DNA of 64,000 nt from assembly GCA_916700875.1 (NCBI GenBank), contig CAKAKS010000062.1:15851460-15915459 (forward strand), written 5' to 3'. Below are positions 50,003 to 61,190 of the stretch, one piece after another; the first letter of the stretch is position 1, and each line of letters starts with the position of its first letter. This DNA is from Sebastes aleutianus. Taxonomy: Eukaryota > Chordata > Actinopteri > Perciformes > Sebastidae. The translations under genes and the position numbers were made by a program. The notes beneath the pieces are model-generated. The model had not been told where the DNA came from. It made no database searches and worked only from the letters and a program-made list of their open reading frames with translations.

Positions 50003-52774
50003 CTTACATTAACACAGAACACAAAGGATTCTGGTTTTCCAGCTCTGTGTATACATGATTCCAACATTTTCCAGGATTTTGACTGTCTGCATTGGTGCAA
50101 GTGTGTCTCTGACGCCTACACACCTTAGCCACTCTGTCATTTTGAGGGTAAATTTGGTCTCTGGCTACCTGGGACAATGTTGCGCTTACCGCTCTGCTGG
50201 ATTTTGCTTCAATATCTAACCACTAGTTATGGAAGACTAGAGTAACAATACTATTTATCTTCAGCTTTTCAACTTAATTTTAGCATCTTAGATCATCAAA
50301 TTCTGATTTATTGATCAAGTAGTATCGTAGGTTGAATTGATAACACACCTTGTGCACACAGCAGACAGTGATTTGGAACCCAAAATAGCACCGTGTTGGT
50401 GCGGACATGTTGCTTCAGGTACCAGTGAGGAGATGACATACTGTATGGTCCATTCCAATGCAATTGGTACATCCATGACTATGAAGGCGTATCAACACGG
50501 CAAAACACGGCACAGCTGTTTAGAAAACTATGAAAGAGACTTTTACGACATACTGCGACAAACACAATTGATCACAATTGTGAGGTTTACATCAGAAAAA
50601 CACAGTTCACATCACAAACTAATCTACCAGCAGTGCATGCTTGCATTTGGGGCTGCCCCGTCTTCGTCAATTAGCCGACGACTCTGTCATTTTTGTCTTA
50701 GTCGCTTGAGAGCTTGATTTGTCGTTTTTATGTTTTTGTCATGCTGAATAACTTCTTTCCAAGAAACGTATGAGCACATCTCTGATAAACACAAGATTTA
50801 AAGTGGTGCTTTTATGTGATTCTTTGTGAAGAAACTAATCCGTCAATTAAATCATAATTAATCGATTAGTCAACAAAATTGAACGAGTGTTAGTCAACTG
50901 AGAATGTCTTTCGTCAAGGATATTCCTAGTTGCATGCAAAAGCAGCGCGTTGCAGGACAACTGTGCAAAGCGTTGAGGTATAAGTTGAGACAGGTTAAAC
51001 CTTGTTGCAGCATGACCCTGCGTTGTGTTGCCTAAGGCCTCTGCGTCGTGGCCTCCACTCCTAATGAGGAGTCCGTGGTGCCACAGTATCCCGGATTAAA
51101 TCAGAATAGCCCAGCTGGTATAATGAGATTCCTCAAAACGGGGATGAATCCCGAATTCTGAATCCAGGATTTGATGTTTATATGATTTTTTTCCTGATCA
51201 TAACCTGGGTATTAGTGTAAACACACTCCTCAGCAAATCCTTACAAACACCAATCAGGCCCGTGGGCAGCGGTCTTGACAGTGACTAACTAAAAGACATA
51301 ACTGGAGCTTTGATCTCCTTAATGACATGAGCCGCGTTTGATGTACAGTCGAGGCAGCAGCAGCACCTCCGTGTTTTTCCAGCCTGCTGAGCTTTTCTGT
51401 CTCTGCTGGACTGCTGAGCACCGATGTGTTGATGGGTTTGCTCCGGCTGGTTATAAAAGGAGAACACGGAGATCTGGTGCTACACTTCCAGCCGTCATAC
51501 CAGGAGGTGCATCTTTTTTTAGGTAACCAACCCCATTCTCCCCCTTTTTTAAAAAAATGGGCGCTTAGAAGTTGAAAATTGCCAACATCAAGAGCTTCCT
51601 TGAATTAGGATGCCCCGCAATGCAAGTGTGTTATATAATGCCATGACTGGAGGGAGAGGGAAAGTAGAGCACAGGGGTAGAGATTAAAAAAAGTTTCTGC
51701 ATAAAAAGAGAGGGGGGGAGGAAGAGATGAGCATGAAAGGGAAAAGGGGGAGGAGGGATTGAGGGAGAGACAGAGGGGATAGAAATACAGTATAATGAAA
51801 AAGAGAAGGGGGGATTAGGTCAGGCAGGAGCGAGGGTCCACTCCTGCAGCGAGAGCAGCCTTGAGGCCCCGGAAGGCTGCAAGAAGCTGGTCAATCCCTC
51901 CCCTCTCTCAAGGCTTTTCTCTCTTTTTTCATTTAGATAATGGAGCATTTCCTTAATTGGCAGAGCACAGTTTAGGCCGAGGTTTGTTTGCCAACGCGTC
52001 AAAGTAGAATTATTTCCACTACATTTACAGCATAGTGTTGCTCAGCTCTCTCATTAAAAACCAGCCTCCTCCTGCCCAGATAGAGCTTTCTGTGGAAGTC
52101 TGCAGAAAGAGGCCAAACACCACGGCAGCAAAAAAAAAAAGAGGGAATATAACACATTTATCTCCTATCTCACCATCCCCAGCCAGCTTGTAAAGGAAGA
52201 GACAGAAACTTCTCTATCTGTTTACTGTTATTGTTTTTCTCCAATCATAAACCCTTACTTCTGGCTGCTATTTTGTGCCTTTTCCTCCTTCTCTCTTATC
52301 GAAAGAGTTATGCATTGAGCTCGCATGATCTGTATCTTTAAATTTGATTGAGGGAATTTGCAGGGGGTGTTATTGGATTCCAGTGTTATTGTCTCACCTT
52401 TTCCCTCTGTGTTTTTAATGTCGGGATGGATACCCGCTCCGGCAGCACTGATCTCACTGTTCTGCTCATTAGTCTGGATTCGCAGAGCCTAGTGCTTCGC
52501 AACAATAAGACATGCACTTCTGTAGTCCAGCTATTACTGAGTTTAACAATGTGCACCAGCCAGAAAAGTCCATTATTTCTGCAGCTCATCATCTCAAGCA
52601 TCCACACGAGACAAAGGGTCTGTGGAACTGCTTCATTGCAAAGGGCCATCTATCACTTAAGTCAGGAGCAGAGACTAAAAAACATATGTGGTGCAGATAC
52701 CACATACTGCTGGAAGCATATGGAAGAATGAGAGTTGTACTTGTAAGACTACGGCTTGGTTTGAAACTCTTTTT
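50003..52774. other. intron sequence, no gene recognised
   Basis: Unique sequence with a purine-rich stretch at 51640-51830. A 126-codon + strand open frame at 50337-50717 has no recognisable domain and no exon borders, so it is treated as chance. Confidence 0.45.
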
Positions 52775-53638
52775 AGGGCGCTTTCACAAGACATAGTCCG
52801 TTTCAGGGTGAAATTGATGTTTTGGTTTGTTTTCTAATTAGTCTTGTTCGGTTCCACAGTGCACAAATTAAAGGGGACCAAATTAGAAAATTAAAAAATT
52901 GCTGAAGGGCGTGTACGAAGGAGCAAATTCATGTTTTTGTCTTGAGAGTGTAGTTGTCTTTGTGTTCACAACGTTAAATTTCACTTTCAAATGTAGTTAT
53001 TTTAAGCCAAAACACAATTTTTCCCTAAACTCCGTAATTGGTTTTGTTCCCTAAACCTAAAGAAGCTGTTTTGTTTGTGTTCAAAACGTAACGTTTCATT
53101 CAGTTTTACAACGTGTTAGAACGTGTTGCGTTTAAGTTTCTCCATCACTTTTAATGTAGTAGGTGTAGCAGGCCCCTACTGACCCATATCTATGAGGCTT
53201 ATAGCGTCTGATAACGCACATTTAATGAGCTGATAACAGTCGAATCGGGTGTCCAGTTTATCTCAAATTGCTTTATAAACGTCACTATATTTGTGGACTT
53301 TATTTAGCAAATTCTTATGTTCTCTTCGGCCCAGATGTCAAGGAAACATTGGACTTCTGCAGAACTCCAAGTCAGTCCTCTCTCACTCATTCGTTCACCT
53401 GTGTCCATCTCAACAAATGCCTGTGCAGGCAGCCTGCGTTTTGGTTCAAGTCCTGCAATTGGGTCAGATTAATTTCTCACTGCAATTGAACCGCAAGCGG
53501 TCCGAGACCACCTCTTGTTATTGGTCTGAGATATTGGTCCACACCAGAGTGAGATTACTGCGTTCACAATGCCCAAGCGAACCACACCAGACATCTATTA
53601 AAACGGACTAGATGTTGACTTGCGAAAGCAGCGATAGG
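52775..53638. mobile_element. probable hAT-like element with inverted ends
   Basis: The left end (GGGCGCTTTCACAAG, then TAGTCCGTTT) is matched in inverse at the right end (AAACGGACTAGATGTTGACT, then TGCGAAAGC). This gives TIRs of about 30 bases with a small gap. The interior also has a segment (about 52960-53115) related to repeat family C, including CCCTAAACCTAAAGAAG. I could not find a clean TSD, so the outer limits are approximate. Confidence 0.6.
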
Positions 53639-54350
53639 GTACCAACAGAAAGGTTTCTCTAATGAATTTTTTAATCAAAGGGCACTTGCCATCTAATCTT
53701 GAATCAACTTCTTGGTTTAGCATTCTTGTTAACTTATTATTTTACAGTATTGGAAACTTCCCTGATGTTTTTAGACATAATGTTATGTTGCCATGGTTCT
53801 TGTACGGCAAATTCAAAATTAAACCTTTCAAAGAGGTATTAAAAAAAAAAAAACCTCCGACAAGTATCCTCATTTTGAGACCGAAATATGCCAAGTAATA
53901 CCCAGAGAAACAAAGGCAGGGATGGTGAGCGGTAGGGAAGCTCATAAAGTTAGACACAGGTTAATGTTTAAAGTAGGAGCGTGGAGCTTGGAGAGTGGAG
54001 CAGCTGCTACTTTAACAGACCTGTCATTGAAATCAAAGGCCCTAATCAAAATTTTATCAATTAATTGATCTTTCCTCTTGTGCTTTGCCACGAGTGCAAT
54101 TGAGATTCCCCCTGACTCTTGCCCCTCCAACAGCGAGCCATGCTCTACAACATAAACTGTGTTCATTAGCAATGATCAAGGAATCCTCTAATGTGAGCTG
54201 AGATGTGATATGATGGCTGTTTCCCCCTGACTTACTTGGTTTGCAGGACAACTCTCCCCAGTTGCCTTCCGAATCGCACTGGTGAACTTGCACGTCTTTC
54301 ATGCTGCGTGTACGAGTCAAACAATGTTCTTTGACTTTAATCTCAACTGT
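53639..54350. other. intron sequence before the RBFOX3 exon
   Basis: AT-rich unique sequence with A12 near 53840. No other exon was seen. By eye I found no TGCATG RBFOX-binding hexamer in the last 300 bases before the exon. Confidence 0.5.
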
Positions 54351-54389
54351 AGTTCTAACGCTTGCCTCCTGTTGTGCGTTTCCTCACAG
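54351..54389 (+). other. branch point, pyrimidine tract and splice acceptor
   Basis: TTCTAAC at 54353-54359 fits the branch-site consensus, with the branch A at 54358 about 31 bases before the acceptor. A T/C-rich stretch (GCCTCCTGTTGTGCGTTTCC) and CACAG follow, with AG at 54388-54389. The spacing and order are textbook for a U2-type intron. Confidence 0.85.
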
Positions 54390-54641
54390 GGTAACCAAGA
54401 GGCCACTAACCCCCCAGAAGCGATGGCCCAGCCGTACACCCCAGCCCAGTACCCACCTCCCCCACAGAATGGCATCCCCGCAGAGTTTGCGGCACCGCAC
54501 CCGCTTCCGACACAGGACTACACCGGGCAGAGCCGGGTTCCTGAGCACGCCATGACCCTCTATACGCCCACACAGACGCACAGCGAGCCGGCCGGCACTG
54601 ACAACAGCACGCCCGCCATCACCGCCACCACGACCGCACCG
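54390..54641 (+). CDS. rbfox3: rbfox3 exon encoding the conserved RBFOX3 N-terminal region
   Basis: This 252-base exon (84 codons, phase 0 at both ends) begins [20 protein letters not shown] and MAQPY are hallmarks of the RBFOX family. The segments [21 protein letters not shown] and [10 protein letters not shown] fit RBFOX3 better than RBFOX1 (EYTGQ, LNLYPPAQTH) or RBFOX2. The ATG at 54423 corresponds to the usual start of mammalian RBFOX3 (MAQPYPPAQ) and has a strong context, with G at -3 and G at +4. The protein can therefore start here or read in from the exon at 1291. The region is proline/glutamine/threonine-rich and probably disordered; it precedes the RRM, whose exons lie outside the window. 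The exon ends ATTTAP, and the donor CCG|GTCAGT follows. A divisible-by-three exon could be skipped without a frameshift. Assignment to the RBFOX family is nearly certain; assignment to RBFOX3 is strong. Confidence 0.95.
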
Positions 54642-55108
54642 GTCAGTGTCCTTCATCATCTGCAAACACTGTTCTCAACACGCTGTCAGCAAGTAAAATA
54701 TATTATTATCACTATTTTACCTTTTTTTTCTACATAATGTTGATGATGTCTAAAGAATATACTGTGTATATATATATGTGTATTACTTTCAATATCAATT
54801 TAAAATTGCTAAATTGTGATTCTTGACATAGACACCATTAAAGCTGCAGTTGGTAACTTTATTAAAAATAACTTTTTGTCATACTTGTCACTTTATCCTG
54901 ACAGTAGTATGTGAAACAGATAATCTAAACAGTACACTACAAGATGTTTCTGAAAACATTTGAGGCGAGAAATAGGCATTACAGTAACTGAAGTTACTAG
55001 TTTGACTGTGTGAACTTCACGAGCAGTGATTGACGGCTGCATCAGAGACTCTTCGGCTCTGATTGGTTGTTTTTCTTTGGGCGGGGTGGAATCTTGCGAA
55101 TGTCATTA

Positions 55109-56293
55109 AGGCCCAGACACACCAAGCCGACATCAAAGAACTAGCGGCGATGAAGGCCAACTGTTGCGTCGCCTTTGTCTTGGCCGACAAGTTGCACTCG
55201 AACACACCGCAAAGACTACAGCCGGCGGCCAGTTGGCACGTACGTTCTGCGCCTGCGTGAGATGAAATAGCTCTCCACACCAGCAGGCGGCGGTACTCTG
55301 TCTTTATCATTCAAAAAGGGAAACCGGAAGACTGAGGACGGAGGATATACAAGCAGTTGTTATGATACATACGTGAAACAAAGCAGCGTCTGCCGACCAT
55401 TTTCACACCACTTAGCTTTATTCTAGATGGCCATGTCGTTGTGAAAATATCTGTGTATTGGAACAATCAGATGAGATGAAGATGAAAAATGAGAAGAGCC
55501 TTCTGTGTGTCCTCTTGACTTTACTCGTTGGCTTGCTTTCCTCACTTCCGTTTCTCTTCTCGTGCACTGATTCCTTAAAGCTGAACAGCCAATCAGAGTG
55601 ATTCCTATCACCGACGAGCACCACTGCCAATTCAACATGCTGAATCGGTCGAAAAACCTCCGACTAGGGATGTCCATAATTAACCGTTTAACCGTTAACC
55701 GACATTTAGCATTTTAACCGATTAAAGCTAAAACGGTTAAAAGAAATGTTAATAATTAACTCAAAAGCTGAGCGGCTGAGCCGGAGTTGCAGGATACAGA
55801 AAGTCGGCTCCGGTCTCTGGCTCGCTTGAGCGGAGCAGAGTTGTAGTTTCGTAGCATTTATTCACTGACAAATAAACTGTACACACTGCTACACCTACGT
55901 TCACAGCTATAACGCCACCAACAACCCCACGCTCACCGCCAACACACGTTGGAAACTCGCTAAAGTTACGCAGACTACATGTGCGGCGGCGAGCCTCCGG
56001 CAATGCTAGAGCTGCTAACGTAGCAGAAATACACACTGTTTGTTTGCCACTTGTTGGTCTCCCGTCAACGAATATCTGTTGTGCTACTGTAGCTGGTACG
56101 TGGCACAAATCTTGTTGGTTAACAGTTAATAATTGGTTAACGAGGGTCGGTTATAGGTTAAGAACATTTTTCGAAATGAGCATCCCTACCTCCGACACAG
56201 GCCGACGATGCGGGGACCACCGAATAAACTAGACCGACACTGACGGCCCAAAACTGTCCGAAGCCCGACCGTTGGTTTGGTGTGTCAGGACCT
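55109..56293. mobile_element. Harbinger-like element with TTA TSD, split by a hAT
   Basis: It is flanked by TTA at 55106-55108 and 56294-56296. The left end is AGGCCCAGACACACCAA; the right end read inward is AGGTCCTGACACACCAA, a TIR of about 17 bases with three mismatches. A 3-base TTA/TAA target supports the PIF/Harbinger superfamily. Without the hAT insert and its duplicated target it is about 653 bases. It is GC-rich relative to the intron. No transposase. Confidence 0.78.
55665..56188. mobile_element. hAT-like element nested in Harbinger, exact 8-base TSD
   Basis: This 524-base insert is flanked by CCTCCGAC at 55657-55664 and 56189-56196. It begins TAGGGATG and ends CATCCCTA, perfect 8-base inverted ends. 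AT-rich subterminal repeats (AACCGTTTAACCGTTAACCG) lie inside the left end and AACAGTTAATAATTGGTTAA inside the right. These fit a non-autonomous hAT. The interior 115-codon minus-strand open frame has no transposase motifs. Confidence 0.9.
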
Positions 56294-56460
56294 TTAAGAG
56301 CACTATAGGAGGACACAGAGAAACATGATATTTTTCACAGATTATCTGTCTCATGCACTACTGTCAGGATATAGTGGTATAGTTTGAGCAAATCTGACAA
56401 ACAGTAATTTGTATTATACTGTATACCATCATACCATCTGTAGCTGTAACAAAAGAGGCT

Positions 56461-59400
56461 AAATGTTATCATGTCTTGCTTCTTGTTTCTCCTCTCTGAC
56501 TGTTGTTTCACTGTTGGCTTTTTTACCTTTCGTCTTTCACTCTTTCCGTCGTCTGCCATTGCCTTAAGCCTGAAATCTTCTGCACCATCTGTGCTGGAAG
56601 AAGTCTGCCCTCTTCCTGTTTCGTGCCATAAAGCAACATCTCTCTGTGTTGTACAGGAATGTGAAATGATTTACCGGAGATTTGCCACAAATCCAGCTCA
56701 GATGCACACAACATTAAAAGCTATTTAGAGGATAAATACCTCGCCATCAGTTTGATACAGAAAGAAACACAGCCTTAAAAATTCAAACGGTAATGAATTA
56801 ATATTAATTACACCTTTAATTATGCATTGCATAAATCATAATATTATACAATTATACATGGTTTTAATCAAGGTGTGGCAAGAGAGACTTCAAGAGACAT
56901 AATTTGTCTTCATTTGCAAATATGGTCCTTCTGTATTATTGTAATACGTATTTAAATTTCATTAGGTTTTACCCAGAGTTGCATTTGGAAACTTTGCATT
57001 TATCCCGGTGGTGTTGTGATAAAGTACATCTAAGCCTCCACCCTTTTTTATGTTTTATCTCAGTTGACAATCTGGATGTTCTCTCTCTCATCACCATCAC
57101 AAAAAAGTAATAAAAAGTGAGGGTCGAGAGTAAAAGTAACACTGAGAGTGTAACAGTACTAATCATTAGTAAGCAGCGGAAGACTTTGATGTCATGGCAG
57201 TGCTTTGTGCTCGACGTAGGAGGTGAATTTGGTTGAAAAATATGCTCGTGAAATGAAAGTGCATTTCTGAAGAGCCATTTGGGGCTCCCTTAAAAAACAT
57301 GTAAGGCTGTGCTGTTTTATTTATTTGCGTGAAGGAGATGTGACACGCTGTAGACATTAATGATTCACGATCTGTGAAAGGAGGACACGCCCACTCTCTC
57401 CTCATCTTTTTTGGTGGGTTAAAGGAGTAAAATGAGAGACGCACTTTTCACAACCAGCCAGAACCAGTTGGCTAATTATTTGCATCCAAAATGTGTGAGA
57501 CATCCCTTAATACATAAGACAGTATCTTCTGCATATAGCCGTGCCAGGACCTGATTATGCTGCACTCGTTTTCCCCTCCCCAAAAGATTGCATATGTTTA
57601 AATTATTGGCACTCCAAGTGGAAAACAAACCCCTGGCAATGCTGCACGTTGAGATACACGACTTGGGACTGAGTGAAATTCGAAATGATATATTATACGT
57701 TTCATTCTTGTGTACTGATAGTCTGATATGAAACACCTTGACCTGGGATTTACCTTCACAAGAGGCAGATGTAGATAAAAGGGAGGACGACTTAGCTCCA
57801 AACTTTAGAGACGTGTCTAGAAAGACAGATAACGCTGGCAGAGATGAAAAAAAAAAATAAGACCTGCAGACCTTCTTTTTCTACCGTTAGCATGAAAACA
57901 CCTGCTGGGAGAGGTCACGGCGAGGCCACGGCCCTCCTGAGAGGGATCTGGGTCACTCATAAAGAGCATTAATAACTCCATTCTGCGAGCCTCACAATTA
58001 CCGTGGGGGCTAGAGACATTTGGTGGCAGGAAAAGTGCTTATACGGCAGAAGCGGAGCCATAGCATTGCGTAGCGTCATTATCACCGGCCCGTAATGTGG
58101 CAATGTTTGATTTGAAGATTTGTGTGACGCTCTCCAACTGCTTCCATGGTTATGCGCCGCACTTACAGTAATGGCTGACACACAAGAAAGTTTAAAGTGA
58201 GGAGAGACTTGGCAGGAGGTTCAGCCTCCTCCTCCTTCCTCTTCCCCCTCCGACACCGAACACCACTCCTTCGCACGCTATCTCTCACTGTCTCCTCTCT
58301 CTCTCTCTCTCTCTCTCTCCATTCCGCATTTGATTTCATTTCATCTGCTCACCCGCTGTGAAGAAAGCCCAGAGATGGTGGCCATGGAGAGATGAGAGCT
58401 CGCCTCGCTTTTTCCTTCATGCTTTTTCCCCTCTTGCGCCGTCCCCGCTTTCCACCGTCTTCATTCTCTGCATCCACGCTCTCTCCCCACTTCCACCCTT
58501 CTTTTCTCAGGGAGGACAGAGGGATGAGATTAGTGGGGTGTAAACAGAGAGTCTAATCCTCGGGGGCCGCTGGTGTAGTGTCGCCCACCGCTGAGTTCCC
58601 CAGCTTTAATGACAGACCCAGCCTGTTTGCTCTGGGTGCCACAGACGGGCCCGGGTGCCTTTGATTAGGGCACCCTGCAGAAACACAGATTGAGGGAGCA
58701 GATCAGCTACTCACTGCGACTCTCTCCCCCCTCACTCTCCCCCCCTCCCTAGGCTCGACTCTGCTGCGCTCAGCTCCTCTACCCCACGAAGACGCTTTAC
58801 TCCGCACATCTTCTCGACTTAAAGACTTAAAAAAGAGTCAAGAGAGAGTGAAAATTCAGTGAAACGTATGGATTCTGTGTGAATTCCCTGCAGAGAACGG
58901 AGAGTGTGTATGTTTTAATGAGGCGCGGGGACTCTCTTTTGCTTCCCCTCTCTGTTTCTGTCTGTGTCTACCAGTCCCCCGTCTATACTGGGAAGGTGGC
59001 GTTGTCCAGAGCCAGACCTCTGGGACCTCGCTCTGTGCCATGTTCAAACAAGCTGACTTGAAAGCAGGCGACTTGAGGAAGAGAGGCAGCCCCCAACTTT
59101 TCTCCAAATCCTAAGAGATGAGGGTTGCAGAGGGCTGCCAGGGAGCTCTGCTGGAGAAAAAAAACAAAAAAAAAAACTGAGCTCGTTATCTGGCTCAGTT
59201 CAAATAGTCTGAGGTTTGGTTGAATTTCATGAGTAATCATTCTCTTTTCAGATAACAAATTAAGGCAGTGGCGTTAGGGCAGCACTCAATTCCAGATTTT
59301 TCACAGCCCGTGTCAGCGGCATGAAGACTTTCCAAAGGGTATTCTGGGGGACTGTGATAACATAGAGACACACACACACACCAACACACAAGGGCATGCG

Positions 59401-59683
59401 GAAAACACGGGCGAGCACATGCAAACATTCATACATACACGCACGCTCGCACTCATCTCTGGTGAGCGGTGTTTAAGGGATTGAGACTCCACCGGGGTGT
59501 AGCTTTCAGAGGCGGTGCTGATGGCAGCATGTAGGCCACCATTAAAAAGGGGGATGACTGTGTTATCTGGAAGTGGGAGGAACTACTGATTTTACACCAC
59601 TGTAAATTCCCTTTTTAAAGATATTGTAGATATCCACAATGCTCCTCAACATAAAAAAACTCTCCTGGATAATTTAAAAAAGA
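56461..59683. other. intron sequence, no gene recognised
   Basis: Unique sequence, AT-rich to about 57600, then mixed. (CT)n lies at 58294-58319. A pyrimidine-rich stretch at 58220-58800 is followed by a compact non-repetitive block at 58790-59060 that could be an exon or promoter, but no open frame or splice pair there supports it. A short CA run lies near 59367-59379. Confidence 0.5.
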
Positions 59684-60210
59684 TAAGGCTGGTGTTATTC
59701 TGTATTTTTCTTATTGTCAACAAATCCCATGAAAAGACCAAACTAACAAGTTTAGTCCATCTCTCCAAACCTCTCTTCCTTGTTTGTGGCTGTAAATCTT
59801 TAAAAACACAAATATATGTATTTTTTTTAAAAGGCTAATTTCCTAAAACAGCTGGTCACTTTAGTTTTTATCAAACAAACAGGAGGAAATAGTGTTTTTT
59901 TGGGGGGGACTATTTTCAGCAGCAGATTAATCCACATTTGGTACATTTCTTCCCTTACAAGATAGAGAATATACCAGAGACTCCCTCATGTATGCCTCTT
60001 CCAGAGTCTTAGTTATGTGATAGAACAACTCAAGATAAATGGGTTAGAAAGATATTAGACATGTATTAAACATATTTGCACCATCTCAACAAAGAATAGC
60101 CATAAAACAATGCAACTTACATCAATCCAATTAGCTGCGAGTAACACTGTACCTAAACAATTATCAAAGGCAAATCAAGAGAAAAGGGATTATTTGAAGT
60201 GCATTTCAGA

Positions 60211-60263
60211 ACACACACACACACACACACACTCACGCACACACACACTCACGCACACACACA

Positions 60264-60303
<40 letters not shown>
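60211..60303. repeat. (CA)n microsatellite with CT/CG interruptions
   Basis: CA runs are separated by CTCACG units at about 60231, 60249 and 60265, ending in a pure run that borders the hAT element. The apparent Thr-His repeat protein is an artefact. Confidence 0.95.
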
Positions 60304-60307
<4 letters not shown>

Positions 60308-60639
60308 GCAGGGCAAAATATATATATATATCATCAAAATGATATAAAAATGTCTATCGTATATATTTTTCTATATCGTTTATATTGCGATATAGGCTAG
60401 GCCTATATTTATTTCTATTTTATCTATAATTTCGCCGAAAACTGTTGTGTTCATATTGCACTCAGGTTCTTAAATTAAGAAAAATTTCATCAGCCAAGTA
60501 TTTACTATGTGGTTATTTCATATAGACTATTTGTTTATTGAATTACAAGAAAACATGCTATATCGGGATATATATCATTATCAGGAAATTAAATGGCCTA
60601 TATTGTGATAGAATATTTTGGCCATCTCGCCCAGCCCTA
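60304..60639. mobile_element. non-autonomous hAT-like element (GGGCTGGGCGA ends)
   Basis: This 336-base element has the left end CAGGGCAGGGCAAAATATA and the right end, read inward, TAGGGCTGGGCGAGATGGCC. The flanks are CACACACA and CAGACACA, an 8-base duplication with one mismatch beside the CA tract. Sequences of the form GGGCTGGGCGATATGG are high-copy hAT-type repeats in fish. No transposase. Confidence 0.75.
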
Positions 60640-60647
60640 CAGACACA

Positions 60648-60908
60648 TATCAAGAAAAGTGTGAGGTGTTTCACTCTTAGTGCATACCTATAGGCTAAAT
60701 AAGACACCGATTCTGATTACGGTATTTAACATTAGATATAATTTCTTAGATTAGAACATGATTTATGAGCTATTTAAGATTAAAACATTTAAATAATATT
60801 TGTTGAATTTTGTAAAAAACAAAAACAATAAAAAAATATTTTATATCTTGATAATTTGAATTAATGAATCCGAAAACGTTGGATCCCACTTTGAGAATCA
60901 CTGCTCTA
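60648..60908 (-). mobile_element. hAT-like end fragment
   Basis: The right border read inward is CAGTGATTCTCAAAGTGGGA, close to the terminal sequence of CAGTGGTTCTCAAAC-type hAT elements. The matching left end was not found, so this is an incomplete element or one broken by later insertions. Confidence 0.5.
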
Positions 60909-61190
60909 ATGAGTATTTGTGGCAGCAGGACGGTGTATGTGGGAATGAGTCTAAGTAAACTACAGTCTGTGTGTTCATCGTAATGAAGAAACACATCACC
61001 CTGTGCAACGGTGTGGCCTGTTAATGTGATTTTAATAGTTGTTGGACAACAGTGGAGCTTTATGGCACAGAGGGAGAAGATTTATCAGGCTTTGAAACAC
61101 ACACTATACTTGTTAGGAAATACATTAACAAGTTTGTTTGATCTTGTGTTGTGATGTGTTGACTATAAAAACAACTAGAATATCACCTGT

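Larger units (their letters stand above)
1417..54389 (+). other. rbfox3 large intron (52,973 bases)
   Basis: This intron runs from the donor at 1417 to the acceptor AG at 54388-54389. Its length assumes the exon at 1291 splices directly to the one at 54390; unseen small exons could divide it. The content is simple repeats, nested DNA transposons, one LINE fragment and unique sequence. No open frame inside it combines protein-family similarity with splice signals or a gene-like structure. Confidence 0.7.
54840..56460. mobile_element. outer inverted-repeat element carrying nested insertions
   Basis: The left flank has CCTGACAGTAGTATGTGAAA then CAGATAATCT at 54896-54925. The right flank, read inward, has CCTGACAGTAGTGCATGAGA then CAGATAATCT at about 56338-56378. 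This long inverted match marks the arms of an old palindromic repeat starting near TTAAAGCTGCAGTTGGTAAC, a motif common in fish repeats. A Harbinger-like element and, within that, a hAT element lie between the arms. It starts about 200 bases after the RBFOX3 exon. Confidence 0.6.
59684..61190 (+). mobile_element. dispersed repeat family A, copy 3 (interrupted)
   Basis: The left part (AAGGCTGGTGTTATTCTG to about 59945) and the right part (from about 60909, GCAGCAGGACGGTGTATGTGG onward) match repeat A copy 2 at 38719-39188. Between them lie about 960 bases of later insertions, including a (CA)n tract, a hAT element at 60304-60639 and a hAT-like end near 60908. Non-coding. Confidence 0.65.

Noticed and set aside
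54384..54665. 93-codon minus strand open frame opposite the RBFOX3 exon
   Set aside because: It is the antisense shadow of a conserved coding exon and matches nothing on its own.
54090..54940. Autoregulatory TGCATG sites flanking the RBFOX3 exon
   Set aside because: RBFOX genes are known to autoregulate through this hexamer, but I found none close to this exon by eye. Scattered distant copies occur at roughly chance frequency.
55761..56108. 115-codon minus strand open frame in the nested hAT
   Set aside because: No transposase motifs; it appears to be non-coding filler of a non-autonomous element.
58790..59060. Possible further exon or alternative promoter
   Set aside because: The sequence is compact and non-repetitive, but no open frame with matching phase and splice sites could be shown.
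60211..60303. Possible CRISPR-like array of short repeats
   Set aside because: The units are CA dinucleotides with CTCACG breaks; there are no unique spacers, and the context is a vertebrate genome.
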